Assembly: GCA_001007975.1 (NCBI GenBank)
Contig: CP011268.1
Location: 980,757-1,044,756, forward strand
Source of the DNA: a candidate division SR1 bacterium Aalborg_AAW-1
Lineage (GTDB): Bacteria > Patescibacteriota > Gracilibacteria > Absconditabacterales > Absconditicoccaceae
Length of the DNA: 64,000 bases
Direction of reading: 5' to 3'
The notes under the pieces are model-generated. The model ran no database searches. It was not told the DNA's origin and saw nothing but the letters and a program-made list of their open reading frames with translations. Shown here piece after piece: positions 39,831 to 50,461 of the stretch. The first letter of the stretch is position 1; the number at the start of each line of letters is the position of its first letter. A program made the position numbers and the translations under genes.

Positions 39831-40067
39831 ATGTACACTGAAAACAACGTACGATTATGTAGTCTGATTACTAATACTCCTCAAGAATGATTTGAATTAG
39901 CCATCAAACTTTCTCGTAAAGGAGTCCAATATACATGGCCTGATATTGAAGTACTTAACAAATTTAAATCTGATTATGATGACAATACTGATAGTATTAC
40001 AGCTGCCTCACAAGTTATTGCGACAAATTTCCAAACTGTTGCCGCTGCAAACAATTATCGAAGATAG
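39831..40067 (+). CDS. Small hypothetical protein (78 aa)
   Basis: MYTENNVRLCSLITNTPQEG with one TGA glycine. Soluble. Lies between thyA and tmk and is presumably cotranscribed. No family recognised. Confidence 0.55.
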
Positions 40068-40121
40068 AAAAGTATATATTCTATTAGTATTGTATATTTT
40101 TATTTTCATGATTCATCTATA

Positions 40122-40745
40122 ATGTACATCGTATTTGAATGAACAGTTGGTACAGGAAAATCGACCCAATCCAAACTCCTGGTAGAGCATCTCAAATCGC
40201 AATATCCAGATAGAGAAGTCATCCGAGTTCGCGAACCTGGCAAAACTCCTATCGCAGAGGCGATCAGAACACTCGTTCAAGGGACAGAATTTCCAGAAGA
40301 GATGGATCCTATCTGTGAAGCATATCTCTATAGTGCAGCGAGAGCTCAACTCATCAATACTATAACTAAACCAGCACTTGAGAGAGAAGCGATCGTCGTG
40401 TCAGATAGATGTTTTTGGTCATCTCTATCGTACCAATGATATACAAAATGAACTGGTATCGAGACGATTTGGCAGGTAAATAAACCTATTGTAGAATCTT
40501 GTCTTCCTGATCTTGTATTATTTTTTGATATGCCAGTAGAGATTGGATTATCGAGGACATTCGATGGAGTAGGAGATAAACATGAACTCAATGGAAAAGA
40601 ATTCTTCGAACAAGCACATGAGTGATATCTGAAATGTGTAGAAGATGGAAGATTTGCAAAGAAAGCGGTTAGTATCAATGCATTAGGAACTATTGAAGAA
40701 GTATCTACGAGAATTCTTACACAAGTCAATCCATTATTGTCATAA
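40122..40745 (+). CDS. tmk: Thymidylate kinase
   Basis: Phosphorylates dTMP to dTDP. 207 residues: P-loop FEGTVGTGKST at 5-15 (G7 is TGA), REPGKTP with the usual DR(Y/E) region, SDRCFWSSLSYQG at about 94-106, and a lid region. The final G of SYQG is TGA too. Follows thyA in the same direction. Confidence 0.94.
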
Positions 40746-40767
40746 CTTTTAGCTTTCATTCGTTCTT

Positions 40768-41250
40768 ATGAAAAGAGACAACTATATTTCACGAGATGAT
40801 TATTTTATGGGAGTTGCCTTACTCTCAGCACAGAGGAGTAAAGATCCTCTCACTCAGGTAGGAGCTTGTCTCGTAAACGATAATAACGTCATCGTAGGAA
40901 CCGGATACAATGGACTACCAAAATGATGCAGCGATGATGACTTCCCTTGGGACAAACATCCAACCGATATGCTACAAAATAAGCATAGCTACGTTGTTCA
41001 TGCTGAAGTCAATGCCATACTCAATGCTAATACCAGTACCAACAATACTACGCTCTACGTCGGACTCTTCCCTTGTAATGAATGTGCAAAGATAATTATC
41101 CAATCAGGAATTAAAAAAATCATATATTGTTCTGACTCCAAACTAGGTAGAGACGACAATACGGCCTCGAAGCGTATGCTTGATGCTGCTCATATTATCT
41201 ATGAACAGTATATTCCAACACAAGATTCTCTCACTCTTACGTATACATAA
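40768..41250 (+). CDS. dCMP deaminase
   Basis: Converts dCMP to dUMP for ThyA. 160 residues with zinc motifs HAEVNAI (residues about 79-85) and PCNECAK (about 103-109), and the family start [38 protein letters not shown] is typical of deoxycytidylate deaminases. One TGA glycine in PKGCS. It completes the cluster from dCMP to dTDP. Confidence 0.93.
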
Positions 41251-41276
41251 TTCTTTTATATTTGACACCCACACGA

Positions 41277-42059
41277 ATGAATTTGAAATCCAACATCATC
41301 AAAATAACTCTTCTTACACTTCTGTCAGGATTATTATTCTTGTCTTCATCATATGCCCAATCTCTCAAAAAAGAAGTGATAGCATTTACTAAAGAACATG
41401 CTATCCATAGCTATGAATACAATAGCGGATCGATAATCTTGTTTCAGCCACGTAGAGGAGGACTAACAAGTGAATTTTCCACTAAATGAACAAGTGCAAA
41501 ATTTCTCACTTCATTAAAAAACAATTGTGTTGCTATCAACTGATTTTATTTCTGAAGGGGTATTGATGGAAATAATTTTCAACCCGCAGGTCCCGTAACT
41601 CGTTATGTAGGATTTAATAGACAACCGATTATCATCCCTTCTACTACCAATCCTCAAGATGATGTAAATCTCTGAGTCGAAGTCTTCTATAATAGTAGCT
41701 TAAATAGTGTCTCGATGAATACTCCTATCAAGATAAATAGAGGAGTATCATTCTTTGCTTGACCAATGATTATTCAAGACGGAGAGATCAATACGGATCT
41801 GAGTAGAAGAATATCACATCGATCGACCAATCACTTTAGAACCTTCCTCATTCAAGATAACAGGAACAGAGCCATACGATGAATCACTACAACCAAAATT
41901 TCTCTTCCTGATCTTGCAAGAGCACTACAAGCTATTATGAAATGAAAAGTCAAAAATATCGTCAATCTCGATGGATGATCATCAACTTCATTCTCATCTT
42001 CTGGATTCAGTTATAACACGAGTAAAGCACTTCCATCATTCTTCCATAGTTGTAAGTAA
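41277..42059 (+). CDS. Exported phosphodiester glycosidase-like protein (NAGPA domain)
   Basis: 260 residues with a signal peptide (IIKITLLTLLSGLLFLSSSYAQS) and the NAGPA/DUF2233 layout: VAINGFYFGRGIDGNNFQPAG, FFAGPMII, and the terminal NLDGGSSTSF. This family includes the enzyme that removes GlcNAc from phosphodiester-linked sugars and bacterial exopolysaccharide-related proteins. Eleven or so TGA glycines, including both in DGGSS (one TGA). Tandem with a lipoprotein paralogue. Confidence 0.85.
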
Positions 42060-42085
42060 AAAATGTCTTTATTATTACTTCCGAT

Positions 42086-42856
42086 ATGTACTCTAAAGTT
42101 TGCATGTTTTGATTATTGATCATTATAATAATATTTTTCTCAGGATGTAGTTTTAAAAGCGATACTATATTAAAAAACAATACCTATACAGTGCAGTGAT
42201 ATTATGGAGATACTATTATTCTCATAACTCCCACTACAAAAGTTTGAGGATTTACTTCCTTTTTTAGTACAAATGGCATAACAGCAGCTGAATATAATCA
42301 ACAACTCATCCAAGAGTGAAAAAATAATTGCACACTTATTAATGGAACTTATTTTGGTTTATTATCAGGATGATTTCAACCAGCTTGAACTATTACACTC
42401 TATCTAGGTTTACATAATAAACAAATTATACCTTCTACTATAGATCCCTCTCTCGATCAAAATTTAAAAACACTCGTACAGTATAATAGTATCAATAATA
42501 CTGTTGTTTTTGATAAAGACAATAACATTATTCGTTGAATACAATTCTATGCATGACCTATGATTATTACCAACAACACTATCAATCCTAATCTTTCTAC
42601 TAATACAAGCCATCGAAATGGTAAGTATCCAAGAACCTTCTTAGTACAAGATTATCATAATAAGACTATTCTTGGAATCACAACTAAAAAAGTTTCTCTC
42701 ACAGAACTAGGAGAAAAACTAAAAGAACTCTTTCCATCTGAAAAAACCTCTGTCATCAATCTCGATGGTTGACCTTCCACGACACTGTATAATGAATATA
42801 TGAGTTTTAATATTACTGACGAAAAACTTCCCTTATGGTTTAGTATTTGTGAATAA
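42086..42856 (+). CDS. Lipoprotein paralogue with NAGPA-like domain
   Basis: 256 residues, same architecture as the preceding protein (INGTYFGLLSGGFQPAG, FYAGPMIIT, INLDGGPSTTLY), but with a lipobox (IIFFSGCSF, Cys21) in place of a cleavable signal, so it is probably membrane-tethered. Sequence identity to its neighbour is moderate, pointing to an old duplication. About 11 TGA glycines. Confidence 0.82.
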
Positions 42857-42931
42857 AAATAAATTCTTAGTTCAACCAACAATACAGTCTTGATAATAAA
42901 ATTTATAGGAAAATAAATTTCCTCTTGCAAC

Positions 42932-42996
42932 AAATCTGATAATCAGTATGATACAGGCAGTGTAATCTGTACTATCACTACAGTCAGATTTTTTAT
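42932..42996 (+). terminator. Large terminator-like hairpin in front of fusA
   Basis: AAATCTGA/TCAGATTT closes an inner imperfect stem AGTATGATACAG against CTGTACTATCACT, followed by six T. It ends about 22 bases before the fusA ATG, so it is either the terminator of the gene before or a fusA attenuator. Confidence 0.65.
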
Positions 42997-43017
42997 TTTT
43001 CTACACTCGATTAACTT

Positions 43018-45135
43018 ATGGCAAAAGACGAAATCCCACTAAAAAACGTGAGAAACGTAGGTATTATTGCGCATATTGATGCTGGTAAGACTACTACTAC
43101 AGAACGTATTCTTTACTATACTGGTAAAAACCACAAAATAGGAGAAGTACATGAAGGTGCTGCTACTATGGATTGGATGGAACAAGAACAAGAGAGAGGT
43201 ATTACTATTACTTCTGCTGCTACAACTTGTTTCTGGAAAGGTCACCGTATCAACATTATCGATACTCCAGGTCACGTAGACTTCACGATTGAAGTAGAAA
43301 GATCGATGAGAGTACTTGATGGTGCAGTTACTGTGTTCTCTTCTTCTGATGGAGTACAACCTCAAACAGAAACAGTATGGAGACAAGGAGACAAATACCA
43401 TGTACCTCGTATGTGTTTCGTCAACAAAATCGATAAAATCGGTGCTAATTTTGCGATGTGTATCGAAAGTATTAAAACAAGACTTTCTGACAAAGCTATT
43501 GCTATTCAATTCCCTTATGGAGAATCAGATGAGTTCAAAGGGATCATCAATCTTCCAAATATGAAGTATTATACTTTTGAAGGAGCAAATGGAGAACAAC
43601 AAGTAGAACATGATATTCCAGCTGATGCACTTGATAAAGCAAAAGAAATGAGAGAGGCTCTTATTGATGCAGTATCAGTGTTTGATGATGAACTTGCTAT
43701 GAAATATCTTGAAGGAGAAGAAATTTCTGAAGAAGAAATTAAAGCTGCTCTTAGAAAAGCAGTATGTGCAAATGCATTATATCCAGTTCTTGTAGGATCA
43801 GCATTGAGAAATGCTTGAGTACAATTAATGATCGATGCCGCATGTGACTACCTTCCATCACCAGTAGATGTAGGAGCTGTAAAAGGTATCAATCCTGACA
43901 ACGAAGAAGAAGTACTTTCTAGAGATCCTGATCCTAAAGCACCTGCTTCAGCACTTGCCTTCAAAATTATGGCTGATCCATTTGTAGGTACACTTACCTT
44001 TGTGAGAGTATATTCTGGTACTATCAAATCAGGAGATGCTATTTTTAATGCCTCTACAGGTAAAAAAGAAAGAGTAGGACGTCTTCTTCTTATGCATGCC
44101 AACAAAAAAGAAGAAATTGATGAAATTTCAGCAGGTCATATCTGTGCATTCCTTGGTCTCAAAGAAACTAAAACAGGTAATACACTCTGTGATATCAACA
44201 ATCCTATCGTTCTAGAAAAAATTGATTATCCAGATCCAGTAATCCAGCTTTCTGTAGAACCTAAGACAAAAAATGACCAAGAAAAAATGGGTATCGGACT
44301 GAACAAACTTGCTTCTGAAGATCCATCATTCAAGTATTATACTGATCCAGAAACGAATCAAACTATCATCGCAGGAATGGGAGAACTTCACTTAGAAATC
44401 CTTGTAGATAGATTGAAAAGAGAACACAAAGTAGAAGTAAATACAGGACAACCTCAAGTAGCATACAGAGAAGCTATTACATCAACTGCACAAGGAGTTG
44501 GAGTATTCAAGAGACAATCTGGAGGGCGTGGACAATACGGACACGTTGAGATGAGAATCGAACCTATCACTCCTACAGAAGAAAATGGAGGATATATCTT
44601 CAAAGATGAAATTACTGGAGGTATCATTCCTAGAGAATTCATTCCAGCTATCGATAAATGATCAAAAGAAGTTATGGCTCAAGGAATACTTGCTGGATAT
44701 CCAATCATCAACGTACAAGTAGCACCATACCATGGATCATACCATGATGTCGACTCATCTGAAGTTGCCTTCAAAGTAGCTACCTATAGAGCATTCAAAG
44801 ATGCCTTCTTCAAAGCGAATCCTATCCTTCTAGAACCTATTATGGATGTAGAAGTAGTATCTCCAGAACAATATGTCGGAGATGTGATGGGAGATATTTC
44901 TTCAAGAAGAGGAATGATCCAAGGACAAGAAAATAGAGGGCAATTGACAGTAGTTAATGCTAAGATCCCACTATCTGAGATGTTCGGATATTCTACTGAC
45001 TTGAGATCTGCTACACAAGGTAGAGCATCATATTCTATGCATTTTGCTAGTTATGAACAAGTACCAAAAAACGTCGCTGATAAGATCATTGCTGACAGAG
45101 CTGGTAAAGTGAAAGGAATGGGTGACGAAGATTAG
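43018..45135 (+). CDS. fusA: Elongation factor G
   Basis: Translocation GTPase. 705 residues with G1 [38 protein letters not shown], then domains II-V ([23 protein letters not shown]). Only two of its many glycines are TGA: SALRNAGVQ and AIDKGSKE, both universally conserved glycine positions, which is one of the cleanest proofs of the code in the window. A terminator follows. Confidence 0.98.
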
Positions 45136-45160
45136 TATTTCGATTTTACCAAACACAGAA

Positions 45161-45185
45161 AACCTGTCTATTCGACAGGTTTTTT
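45161..45185. terminator. Terminator between convergent fusA and the 45168 gene
   Basis: AACCTGTC/GACAGGTT stem followed by T5; it overlaps the stop of the leftward gene. Confidence 0.8.
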
Positions 45186-47738
45186 ATATTTTACATCTTG
45201 TATTCCATCTTGGTATCGTTCTTCACATTCTATATTTCTTACTTCATCTTCTTCTCCATTCAATTCAAGTTTCATATTCTTAGCTAATTGTATAGTATAT
45301 TCATCAAAATAATCATCTAATGGTGCGTCTACATTACCATTATAATACATTTTATATCTACTAAGTTTCTTATCATTTCCTATAGTAATCAAACATCTTC
45401 ATAATAGAGCACCATGTTCATCTCTCAGATAATACACTCATTTATTTATATCTATCGTATTACTAATAGCAGAATAATAATTTCATACAGTCGAATAAAA
45501 ACTCAAACAACTTCAATCAACCCGATTTCACATCATCAATGATCTAAGAGGATTTAATTCTCTTTCTATAATGACCTTGTTTACCTTCTTTGATTTATAT
45601 GTTTGAAATAGTCATTGTATCTCATCTATTTGAAGTTTAAGATCAGCAAACAGATTTTCATTTTTTTCTTTTAAGCCAATAGAATCTTTCTTTATAATAG
45701 TATTATAATATTCAACTAGTGATCAAGGTGATGAAAATTCTGTAATATATTCATATCATAATTGATTAAATTCTTTAATCTTGTTCTTTGCTACTTCCAC
45801 ATGATTGTGTAGACGAATTTGTATATTTTCTTTTCATTCATTCTCTCAATATTTATCATCAATGATAAATTCTTGTCTATTGTTTAATAGTCGTATTTTT
45901 TGTTGTTCATCATTAAGATTGTTTTCTAACCAGTTTTTATTCTTAGGAGTATCATACTGATTCATATCGTCTATAATATCAAACTTTCAAACAAGATAAT
46001 CCATCAATAGTTTATTAATCTGATGTTTATTATATTTTGGACTCCACGACATCTTACACGCTTCCAAGAAGTCTGTATTTTCATATTTTTCATCATCTAT
46101 AGTATGAACATCAATATCTCATTTTTCTTCATGTGTCAGATTGCTTTTTATATGAGAAAGTAGTGCAGTTTTGAGTTTATGATGATAAAGCCTATCAATA
46201 TATATTATCAGATTTTCCATCAATAATTTTTCCAATCATTCTTCGTTATTTTTAGATTTACAGAGATTATCAAAAGTGACAGAATTTTTTTGTATATTTT
46301 TTTCATTTATTCCATTAAGTTGTAATATTTTAAGAAAATTCTCCTTTAGTTCATCTTGCTGTATCATTCATTCCTTATCTTTAAAATCATCTAATGTCTT
46401 AAACTGATCTAATGAAATATCAAGACCAAAAAATTGTATAGCAGACAACATCTCGACCATCTTGATCAGATGTTTTGGTTTATATTGAAGGTAATATTCA
46501 AATAATTTTCTGCTATTCTCTGAATTCATATCAAATTTACTTTTAAATAATATCCTTATATTGTCTTTCGAAAGAAAAATTCTTTTATCAAGGTAGCTAT
46601 AAAGAGTTTCTTTCATATTTTCACTATAAGATATTTTTTTAAGAAATTTCATATTTTCTGCTCATCAATCTTTTAATATTTGCCTTATATTTTTATTATC
46701 ACATAATATTTTAAATCTTTCTTTTGTCTTACATAATCATATAATTAGATCCAAACTCTTTTCAATGCTCCAAATTAAAACATATTGCAAGTTCTCATTA
46801 TTCCATATTTCCTCAAAATCATTTATAGTTTTTATATTATATAATCATAAAACATGCTCTAAATTTCTTTCTCTTATTACAACAGCATCTTGTATACTTT
46901 TTTTAGTAAATAATAATTCAAGCTCTTCTGGTGTCTTGATATTATAAAGTCATATAAAATATTCTAAATTTTTCCGTTTTCAATGTGTTAGAATATGCTT
47001 TATACTTTCGCAACTACACAATACTTTAAAGTCTTTAACTGTTTTAATATCATATAATGATATAATATATTCGACAACATTTCCATCTCATTCTTGAAGA
47101 ATTTTTTTCATAGACCAAAAATTATCACATAGTAATTCAAATTCTTTTATTGTTTTGCATAATCAGATCACAGCTTTTATATTCTTCTCTTTTCAATAGC
47201 TTAATATATCACTAACACTCTCGTTATCTAATAACAATTCAAGTTCTTCTATTGTTTTACATAATCAAATCACAGTTTCTATATTCTTCTCATTTCAAAT
47301 TTTAAACATTAATCTCATTTTTCGATTACGACAAAACTTTTCAAATTCTTCTATTGACTTACATAATCAGATGATGTTTTTTATAATATGTACCTTTCAT
47401 TCTCTTAAAACTTCTCTCACATCATAATTATGAGATAACCAAAAAAAATCATCACTTGTTTCATATAATCCAATCAGGCACTTTAATGAATCATATGAAA
47501 TATTAATATAATATTCTTTACATAAATTATTATATCATTGCATATCATCAAGAGTATTTTTTATTTCTTTAAAATGATCTAAAGAGATTTTATAATCTAC
47601 TATATCATCTTTTTTATCTTTACTAAAAAGAGAAGATATTTCATCTCTTATATGATCTTTATCATGAGAAAATACTAATTTTTTCACCTCCTCTCTAGGA
47701 ATATTCTGTAATGTTCATAATGGTAATTTTCACATCAT
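45168..47738 (-). CDS. Large repeat protein (856 aa), extreme TGA use
   Basis: The N-terminal half carries about eight degenerate repeats of 35-40 residues, with a core I-GLCKTIEE(F/L)E-L-CDN-S---IL--GKEKNI--V (for example IGLCKTIEELELLLDN, IGLCKTIKEFELLCDN, IGLYNIKTPEELELLF), probably alpha-solenoid. A helical middle follows. The last about 125 residues form a distinct domain: MMGNRVDGSCLSFYSTVGNY, YSAISNTIDINKGVYYLRDE, HGALLGRCLITI, with Cys near 744 in a possible active site. About 31 of roughly 41 glycines are TGA by my count. No signal peptide. Possibly an effector or defence protein; family not recognised. Confidence 0.75.
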
Positions 47739-47761
47739 TTACCAGTTAAGTATAAATACTT

Positions 47762-48103
47762 TTATTTTCTGACTTCCATCTCCCTAATCAACATTCTCTC
47801 TTTGCTGGCACTGGCAAATTCTACACAAGAGAGGAGAAACAGAGCTTGAATCGTAGCTTGTGCTTGCGGAGCGAGCGTCTCATCTTCCAACATCGTCAGA
47901 TATTCTGTTTGTAAATTATCTATATATGCTATGAAATCTTCTTGATTAACGAGGAGATGTTCTAACCTATACGTGTGAAGATTAGCAACGAATTCTTGGC
48001 AATCTGCTACCAAAAAATCTGACCAATCGCGATGTTCATAATCCAGTAGTGTAGTGATCTGATCACAAAGATCTTCTTTTGTAGGTTCTATAGGTAACGA
48101 CAT
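47762..48103 (-). CDS. Hypothetical helical protein (113 aa)
   Basis: MSLPIEPTKEDLCDQITTLL, all-helical and acidic, no glycine at all. Lies between ftsE and the repeat protein on the same strand, 61 bases after ftsE. The ATG at 48103 is preferred over an upstream TTG. No family recognised. Confidence 0.6.
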   Translation of the reverse strand: MSLPIEPTKEDLCDQITTLLDYEHRDWSDFLVADCQEFVANLHTYRLEHLLVNQEDFIAYIDNLQTEYLTMLEDETLAPQAQATIQALFLLSCVEFASASKERMLIREMEVRK

Positions 48104-48164
48104 GAGGATAAGAATAAGAATGAAAAACAAACAAAAACAATGATAATAAAAGGAAAGAGAAAAC

Positions 48165-48848
48165 TTATCCTATCGTATATTCAGAAATCTTGGTTTTACT
48201 TTTGATATACTCTTTTAACGATTCATCATGAGTAATAAACATAATCGTATGACCCATATCATTCAATTGAATAAGGAGATCAGCTATTTTACGACTTGTT
48301 TCAGGATCCAGATTCCCTGTTGGCTCATCAGCAATAATGAATTCTGGTTTATGAACGATAGCTCTCGCAATAGCAACGAGTTGTTGCTCTCCACCACTCA
48401 ATTTATCAGCTCTCATCTCAGCGTGGTTTGTCAAACCGACTACTTTAAGGACATGATCAATAGTTTGATTTTTGAGCGTCAAAGGCATACCAATCAGCCC
48501 AAGAGGTAAAGCAATATTCTCTCTGACTGTTTTTCGTGGTATAAGTTTATAATCTTGGAAGATAATACCAATTTTACGTCTAAGCGCTTGCACTTCGTTA
48601 ACTGAAAATCTCGACATATCTTCTTGTCTATGAAAAAGCATTTTTTTAGCGACAGGATACTGACCTGTGAGCAATTTCGCTAGAGTAGTCTTTCCTGATC
48701 CTGATTTACCAGTAATGACACAGAAATCATGTTTATACAAGCCAAAATTAAATTTAAAAAATACCATAGAAGGAGAACCATGATAACCCCAAGTTAGGTC
48801 TTTAGCATGAAGGAGAAGATCATGAGGTTGACGAGGTGATGATTGCAT
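48165..48848 (-). CDS. ftsE: FtsE-type cell-division ATPase
   Basis: ABC ATPase of FtsEX. 227 residues: Walker A GKSGSGKTT, FtsE-like RRKIGIIFQDYKLIPRKTVRENIAL, signature LSGGEQQLVAIARAI, Walker B FIIADEPTGNLD, H-loop FITHD. No TGA codons. Its membrane partner FtsX is at 30450, not adjacent as is usual. LolD or other MacB-type ATPases are the alternative assignment, but the IFQDYKLIP wording and the presence of ftsX favour FtsE. Confidence 0.85.
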   Translation of the reverse strand: MQSSPRQPHDLLLHAKDLTWGYHGSPSMVFFKFNFGLYKHDFCVITGKSGSGKTTLAKLLTGQYPVAKKMLFHRQEDMSRFSVNEVQALRRKIGIIFQDYKLIPRKTVRENIALPLGLIGMPLTLKNQTIDHVLKVVGLTNHAEMRADKLSGGEQQLVAIARAIVHKPEFIIADEPTGNLDPETSRKIADLLIQLNDMGHTIMFITHDESLKEYIKSKTKISEYTIG

Positions 48849-49040
48849 GAGTATACACAAGTAATGAGTAAAAGTAACTTATCACAATAATACTATCTAA
48901 AAAATTCCATTTCCCAAAAAAAGAACTATCTTATCAGTCACTTATATTTGACAATTTTACTTTCACTTGTAATTTATGGTAAGATATCTATATTTTACAC
49001 GATAACATCATCACTTTACAAACCTTATCATATCGTACTC

Positions 49041-50072
49041 ATGAATATCTCCGAACTCATCAACAACATAGAATCTGCAAGAAATCTACAAGAACTAGAA
49101 GAGTCTTTCGAGGTTACACTTGGTAAAAAAGGACGACTTTCCGCTCAATACAGTACTCTCAAAAATCTCTCACCAGAAGATAAGAAAAAAGTGGGAGGAG
49201 AACTTGCTCAAGCAAAACAACAACTTTCTGACACGTATGAAGCTAAACTCGATGTGTTGAAGTCAGAATATATCACTACACAACTAGAACAAGATATTGT
49301 CGATATTACCACTCCACATCCTACACAACATAAATGATCATATTCACTTCTGACCTACACTCGTAGAAAGATCGAGGAAATCTGTCAGAATATGGGTTTT
49401 CATATAGAGTATGGACATGATATGGTTACCAAATTTGAAAATTTCATTTCTCTGAATATTCCTCTTACTCATCCAGCCACAGAAATGCATGATACCTTTT
49501 TCCTAGAAGATAGAGATGAAACGGGAGAAAACTATGTATTGAGAACACACACTACAGCGATGGATAATGATATGATCAAAGCATTCTGAGTTCCTTGTAA
49601 GATTATCGTACCATCGAAAGTATATAGATATGAAGCAACAGACGCTTCTCATGACACGACCTTTTATCAATTAGAAGGTATGGTGATTGATAAAAATATG
49701 AGTATTGCACATTTTAAAGATTTTATTCAAAGGTTACTCAGTGCCATCCTAGAAACGGAAATTACTGTACGTATGAGACCTGGATATTTTCCTTTCGTAG
49801 AGCCATGATTTGAGATTGATGCATCATGTCCTATTTGTCATGGTGATGGATGTTCATTATGTAAAAAAACTGGTTGGATAGAAATCATGGGAGCTGGAAT
49901 GCTTCATCCAAGAGTATTAGAACAAGCCGATATCAATCCTAAAGCATATAGCGGATTTGCATTTGGAATGGGGATCAATAGACTTGTTGCTGTCAAGTAT
50001 CGCATCAAAGATATTAGACTGTTTACGAACGGTGATCTCAGATTCAGTAGATCGTTTGATCAACCTTTATAA
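49041..50072 (+). CDS. pheS: Phenylalanyl-tRNA synthetase alpha subunit
   Basis: Catalytic subunit of PheRS. 343 residues: N-terminal coiled coil, class II motif 2 ([19 protein letters not shown]), motif 3 ([16 protein letters not shown]). An insert [17 protein letters not shown] is a four-Cys zinc ribbon seen in some bacterial PheS. TGA glycines at HKGSYS, AFGVPC and EPGFEI. pheT is not adjacent; a pheT elsewhere is expected. Confidence 0.95.
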
Positions 50073-50153
50073 AATCAATTCTCAACTTCTAGCTATGAGT
50101 TATTGAAAAAACTTTACAACTAGCATCAAAGAATTTAGAGAAAACCAAATCTC

Positions 50154-50182
50154 TTGACATCAAAACCCCAAATCCCTATACT
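50154..50182 (+). promoter_or_regulatory. Consensus promoter before secG
   Basis: TTGACA (50154-50159), 17-base spacer, TATACT (50177-50182), 48 bases before the secG ATG. Confidence 0.8.
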
Positions 50183-50230
50183 TGTAAACTGATACAACTT
50201 CTCATTTAGAACTTAAAACTTATACTTTCT

Positions 50231-50461
50231 ATGACTACCACCATTCTGAATATAGCACTTATAGTATCAGGTCTCGTGTTCGCGGCAGCCGTAATGTTAA
50301 TGTCGCCCAAATGATGACTAGGATTTAGTCTCTGAGGTATGAACTCTACGAATGAATATGGTTCTAAAAAATCACTAGAACATTATATCAAAAGAGTAGC
50401 ATACATTGCTGGAGCAATTTTCCTCATTGTTTGTGTTTTATATCCATATCTTCATGGCTAA
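50231..50461 (+). CDS. secG: Preprotein translocase subunit SecG
   Basis: Auxiliary subunit of SecYEG. 76 residues with two helices (LNIALIVSGLVFAAAVMLM and RVAYIAGAIFLIVCVLYPY) and the conserved glycine-rich loop KGGLGFSLGGMN, where three of the glycines are TGA. Directly downstream of a consensus promoter. Its end overlaps the next gene by 8 bases. Confidence 0.85.

Noticed and set aside
43039..43509. Long open frame on the strand opposite fusA
   Set aside because: Shadow of the highly biased fusA coding sequence; no homology features.
50095..50187. A 30-residue ORF between pheS and secG
   Set aside because: It contains a consensus TTGACA/TATACT promoter and no recognisable protein features.
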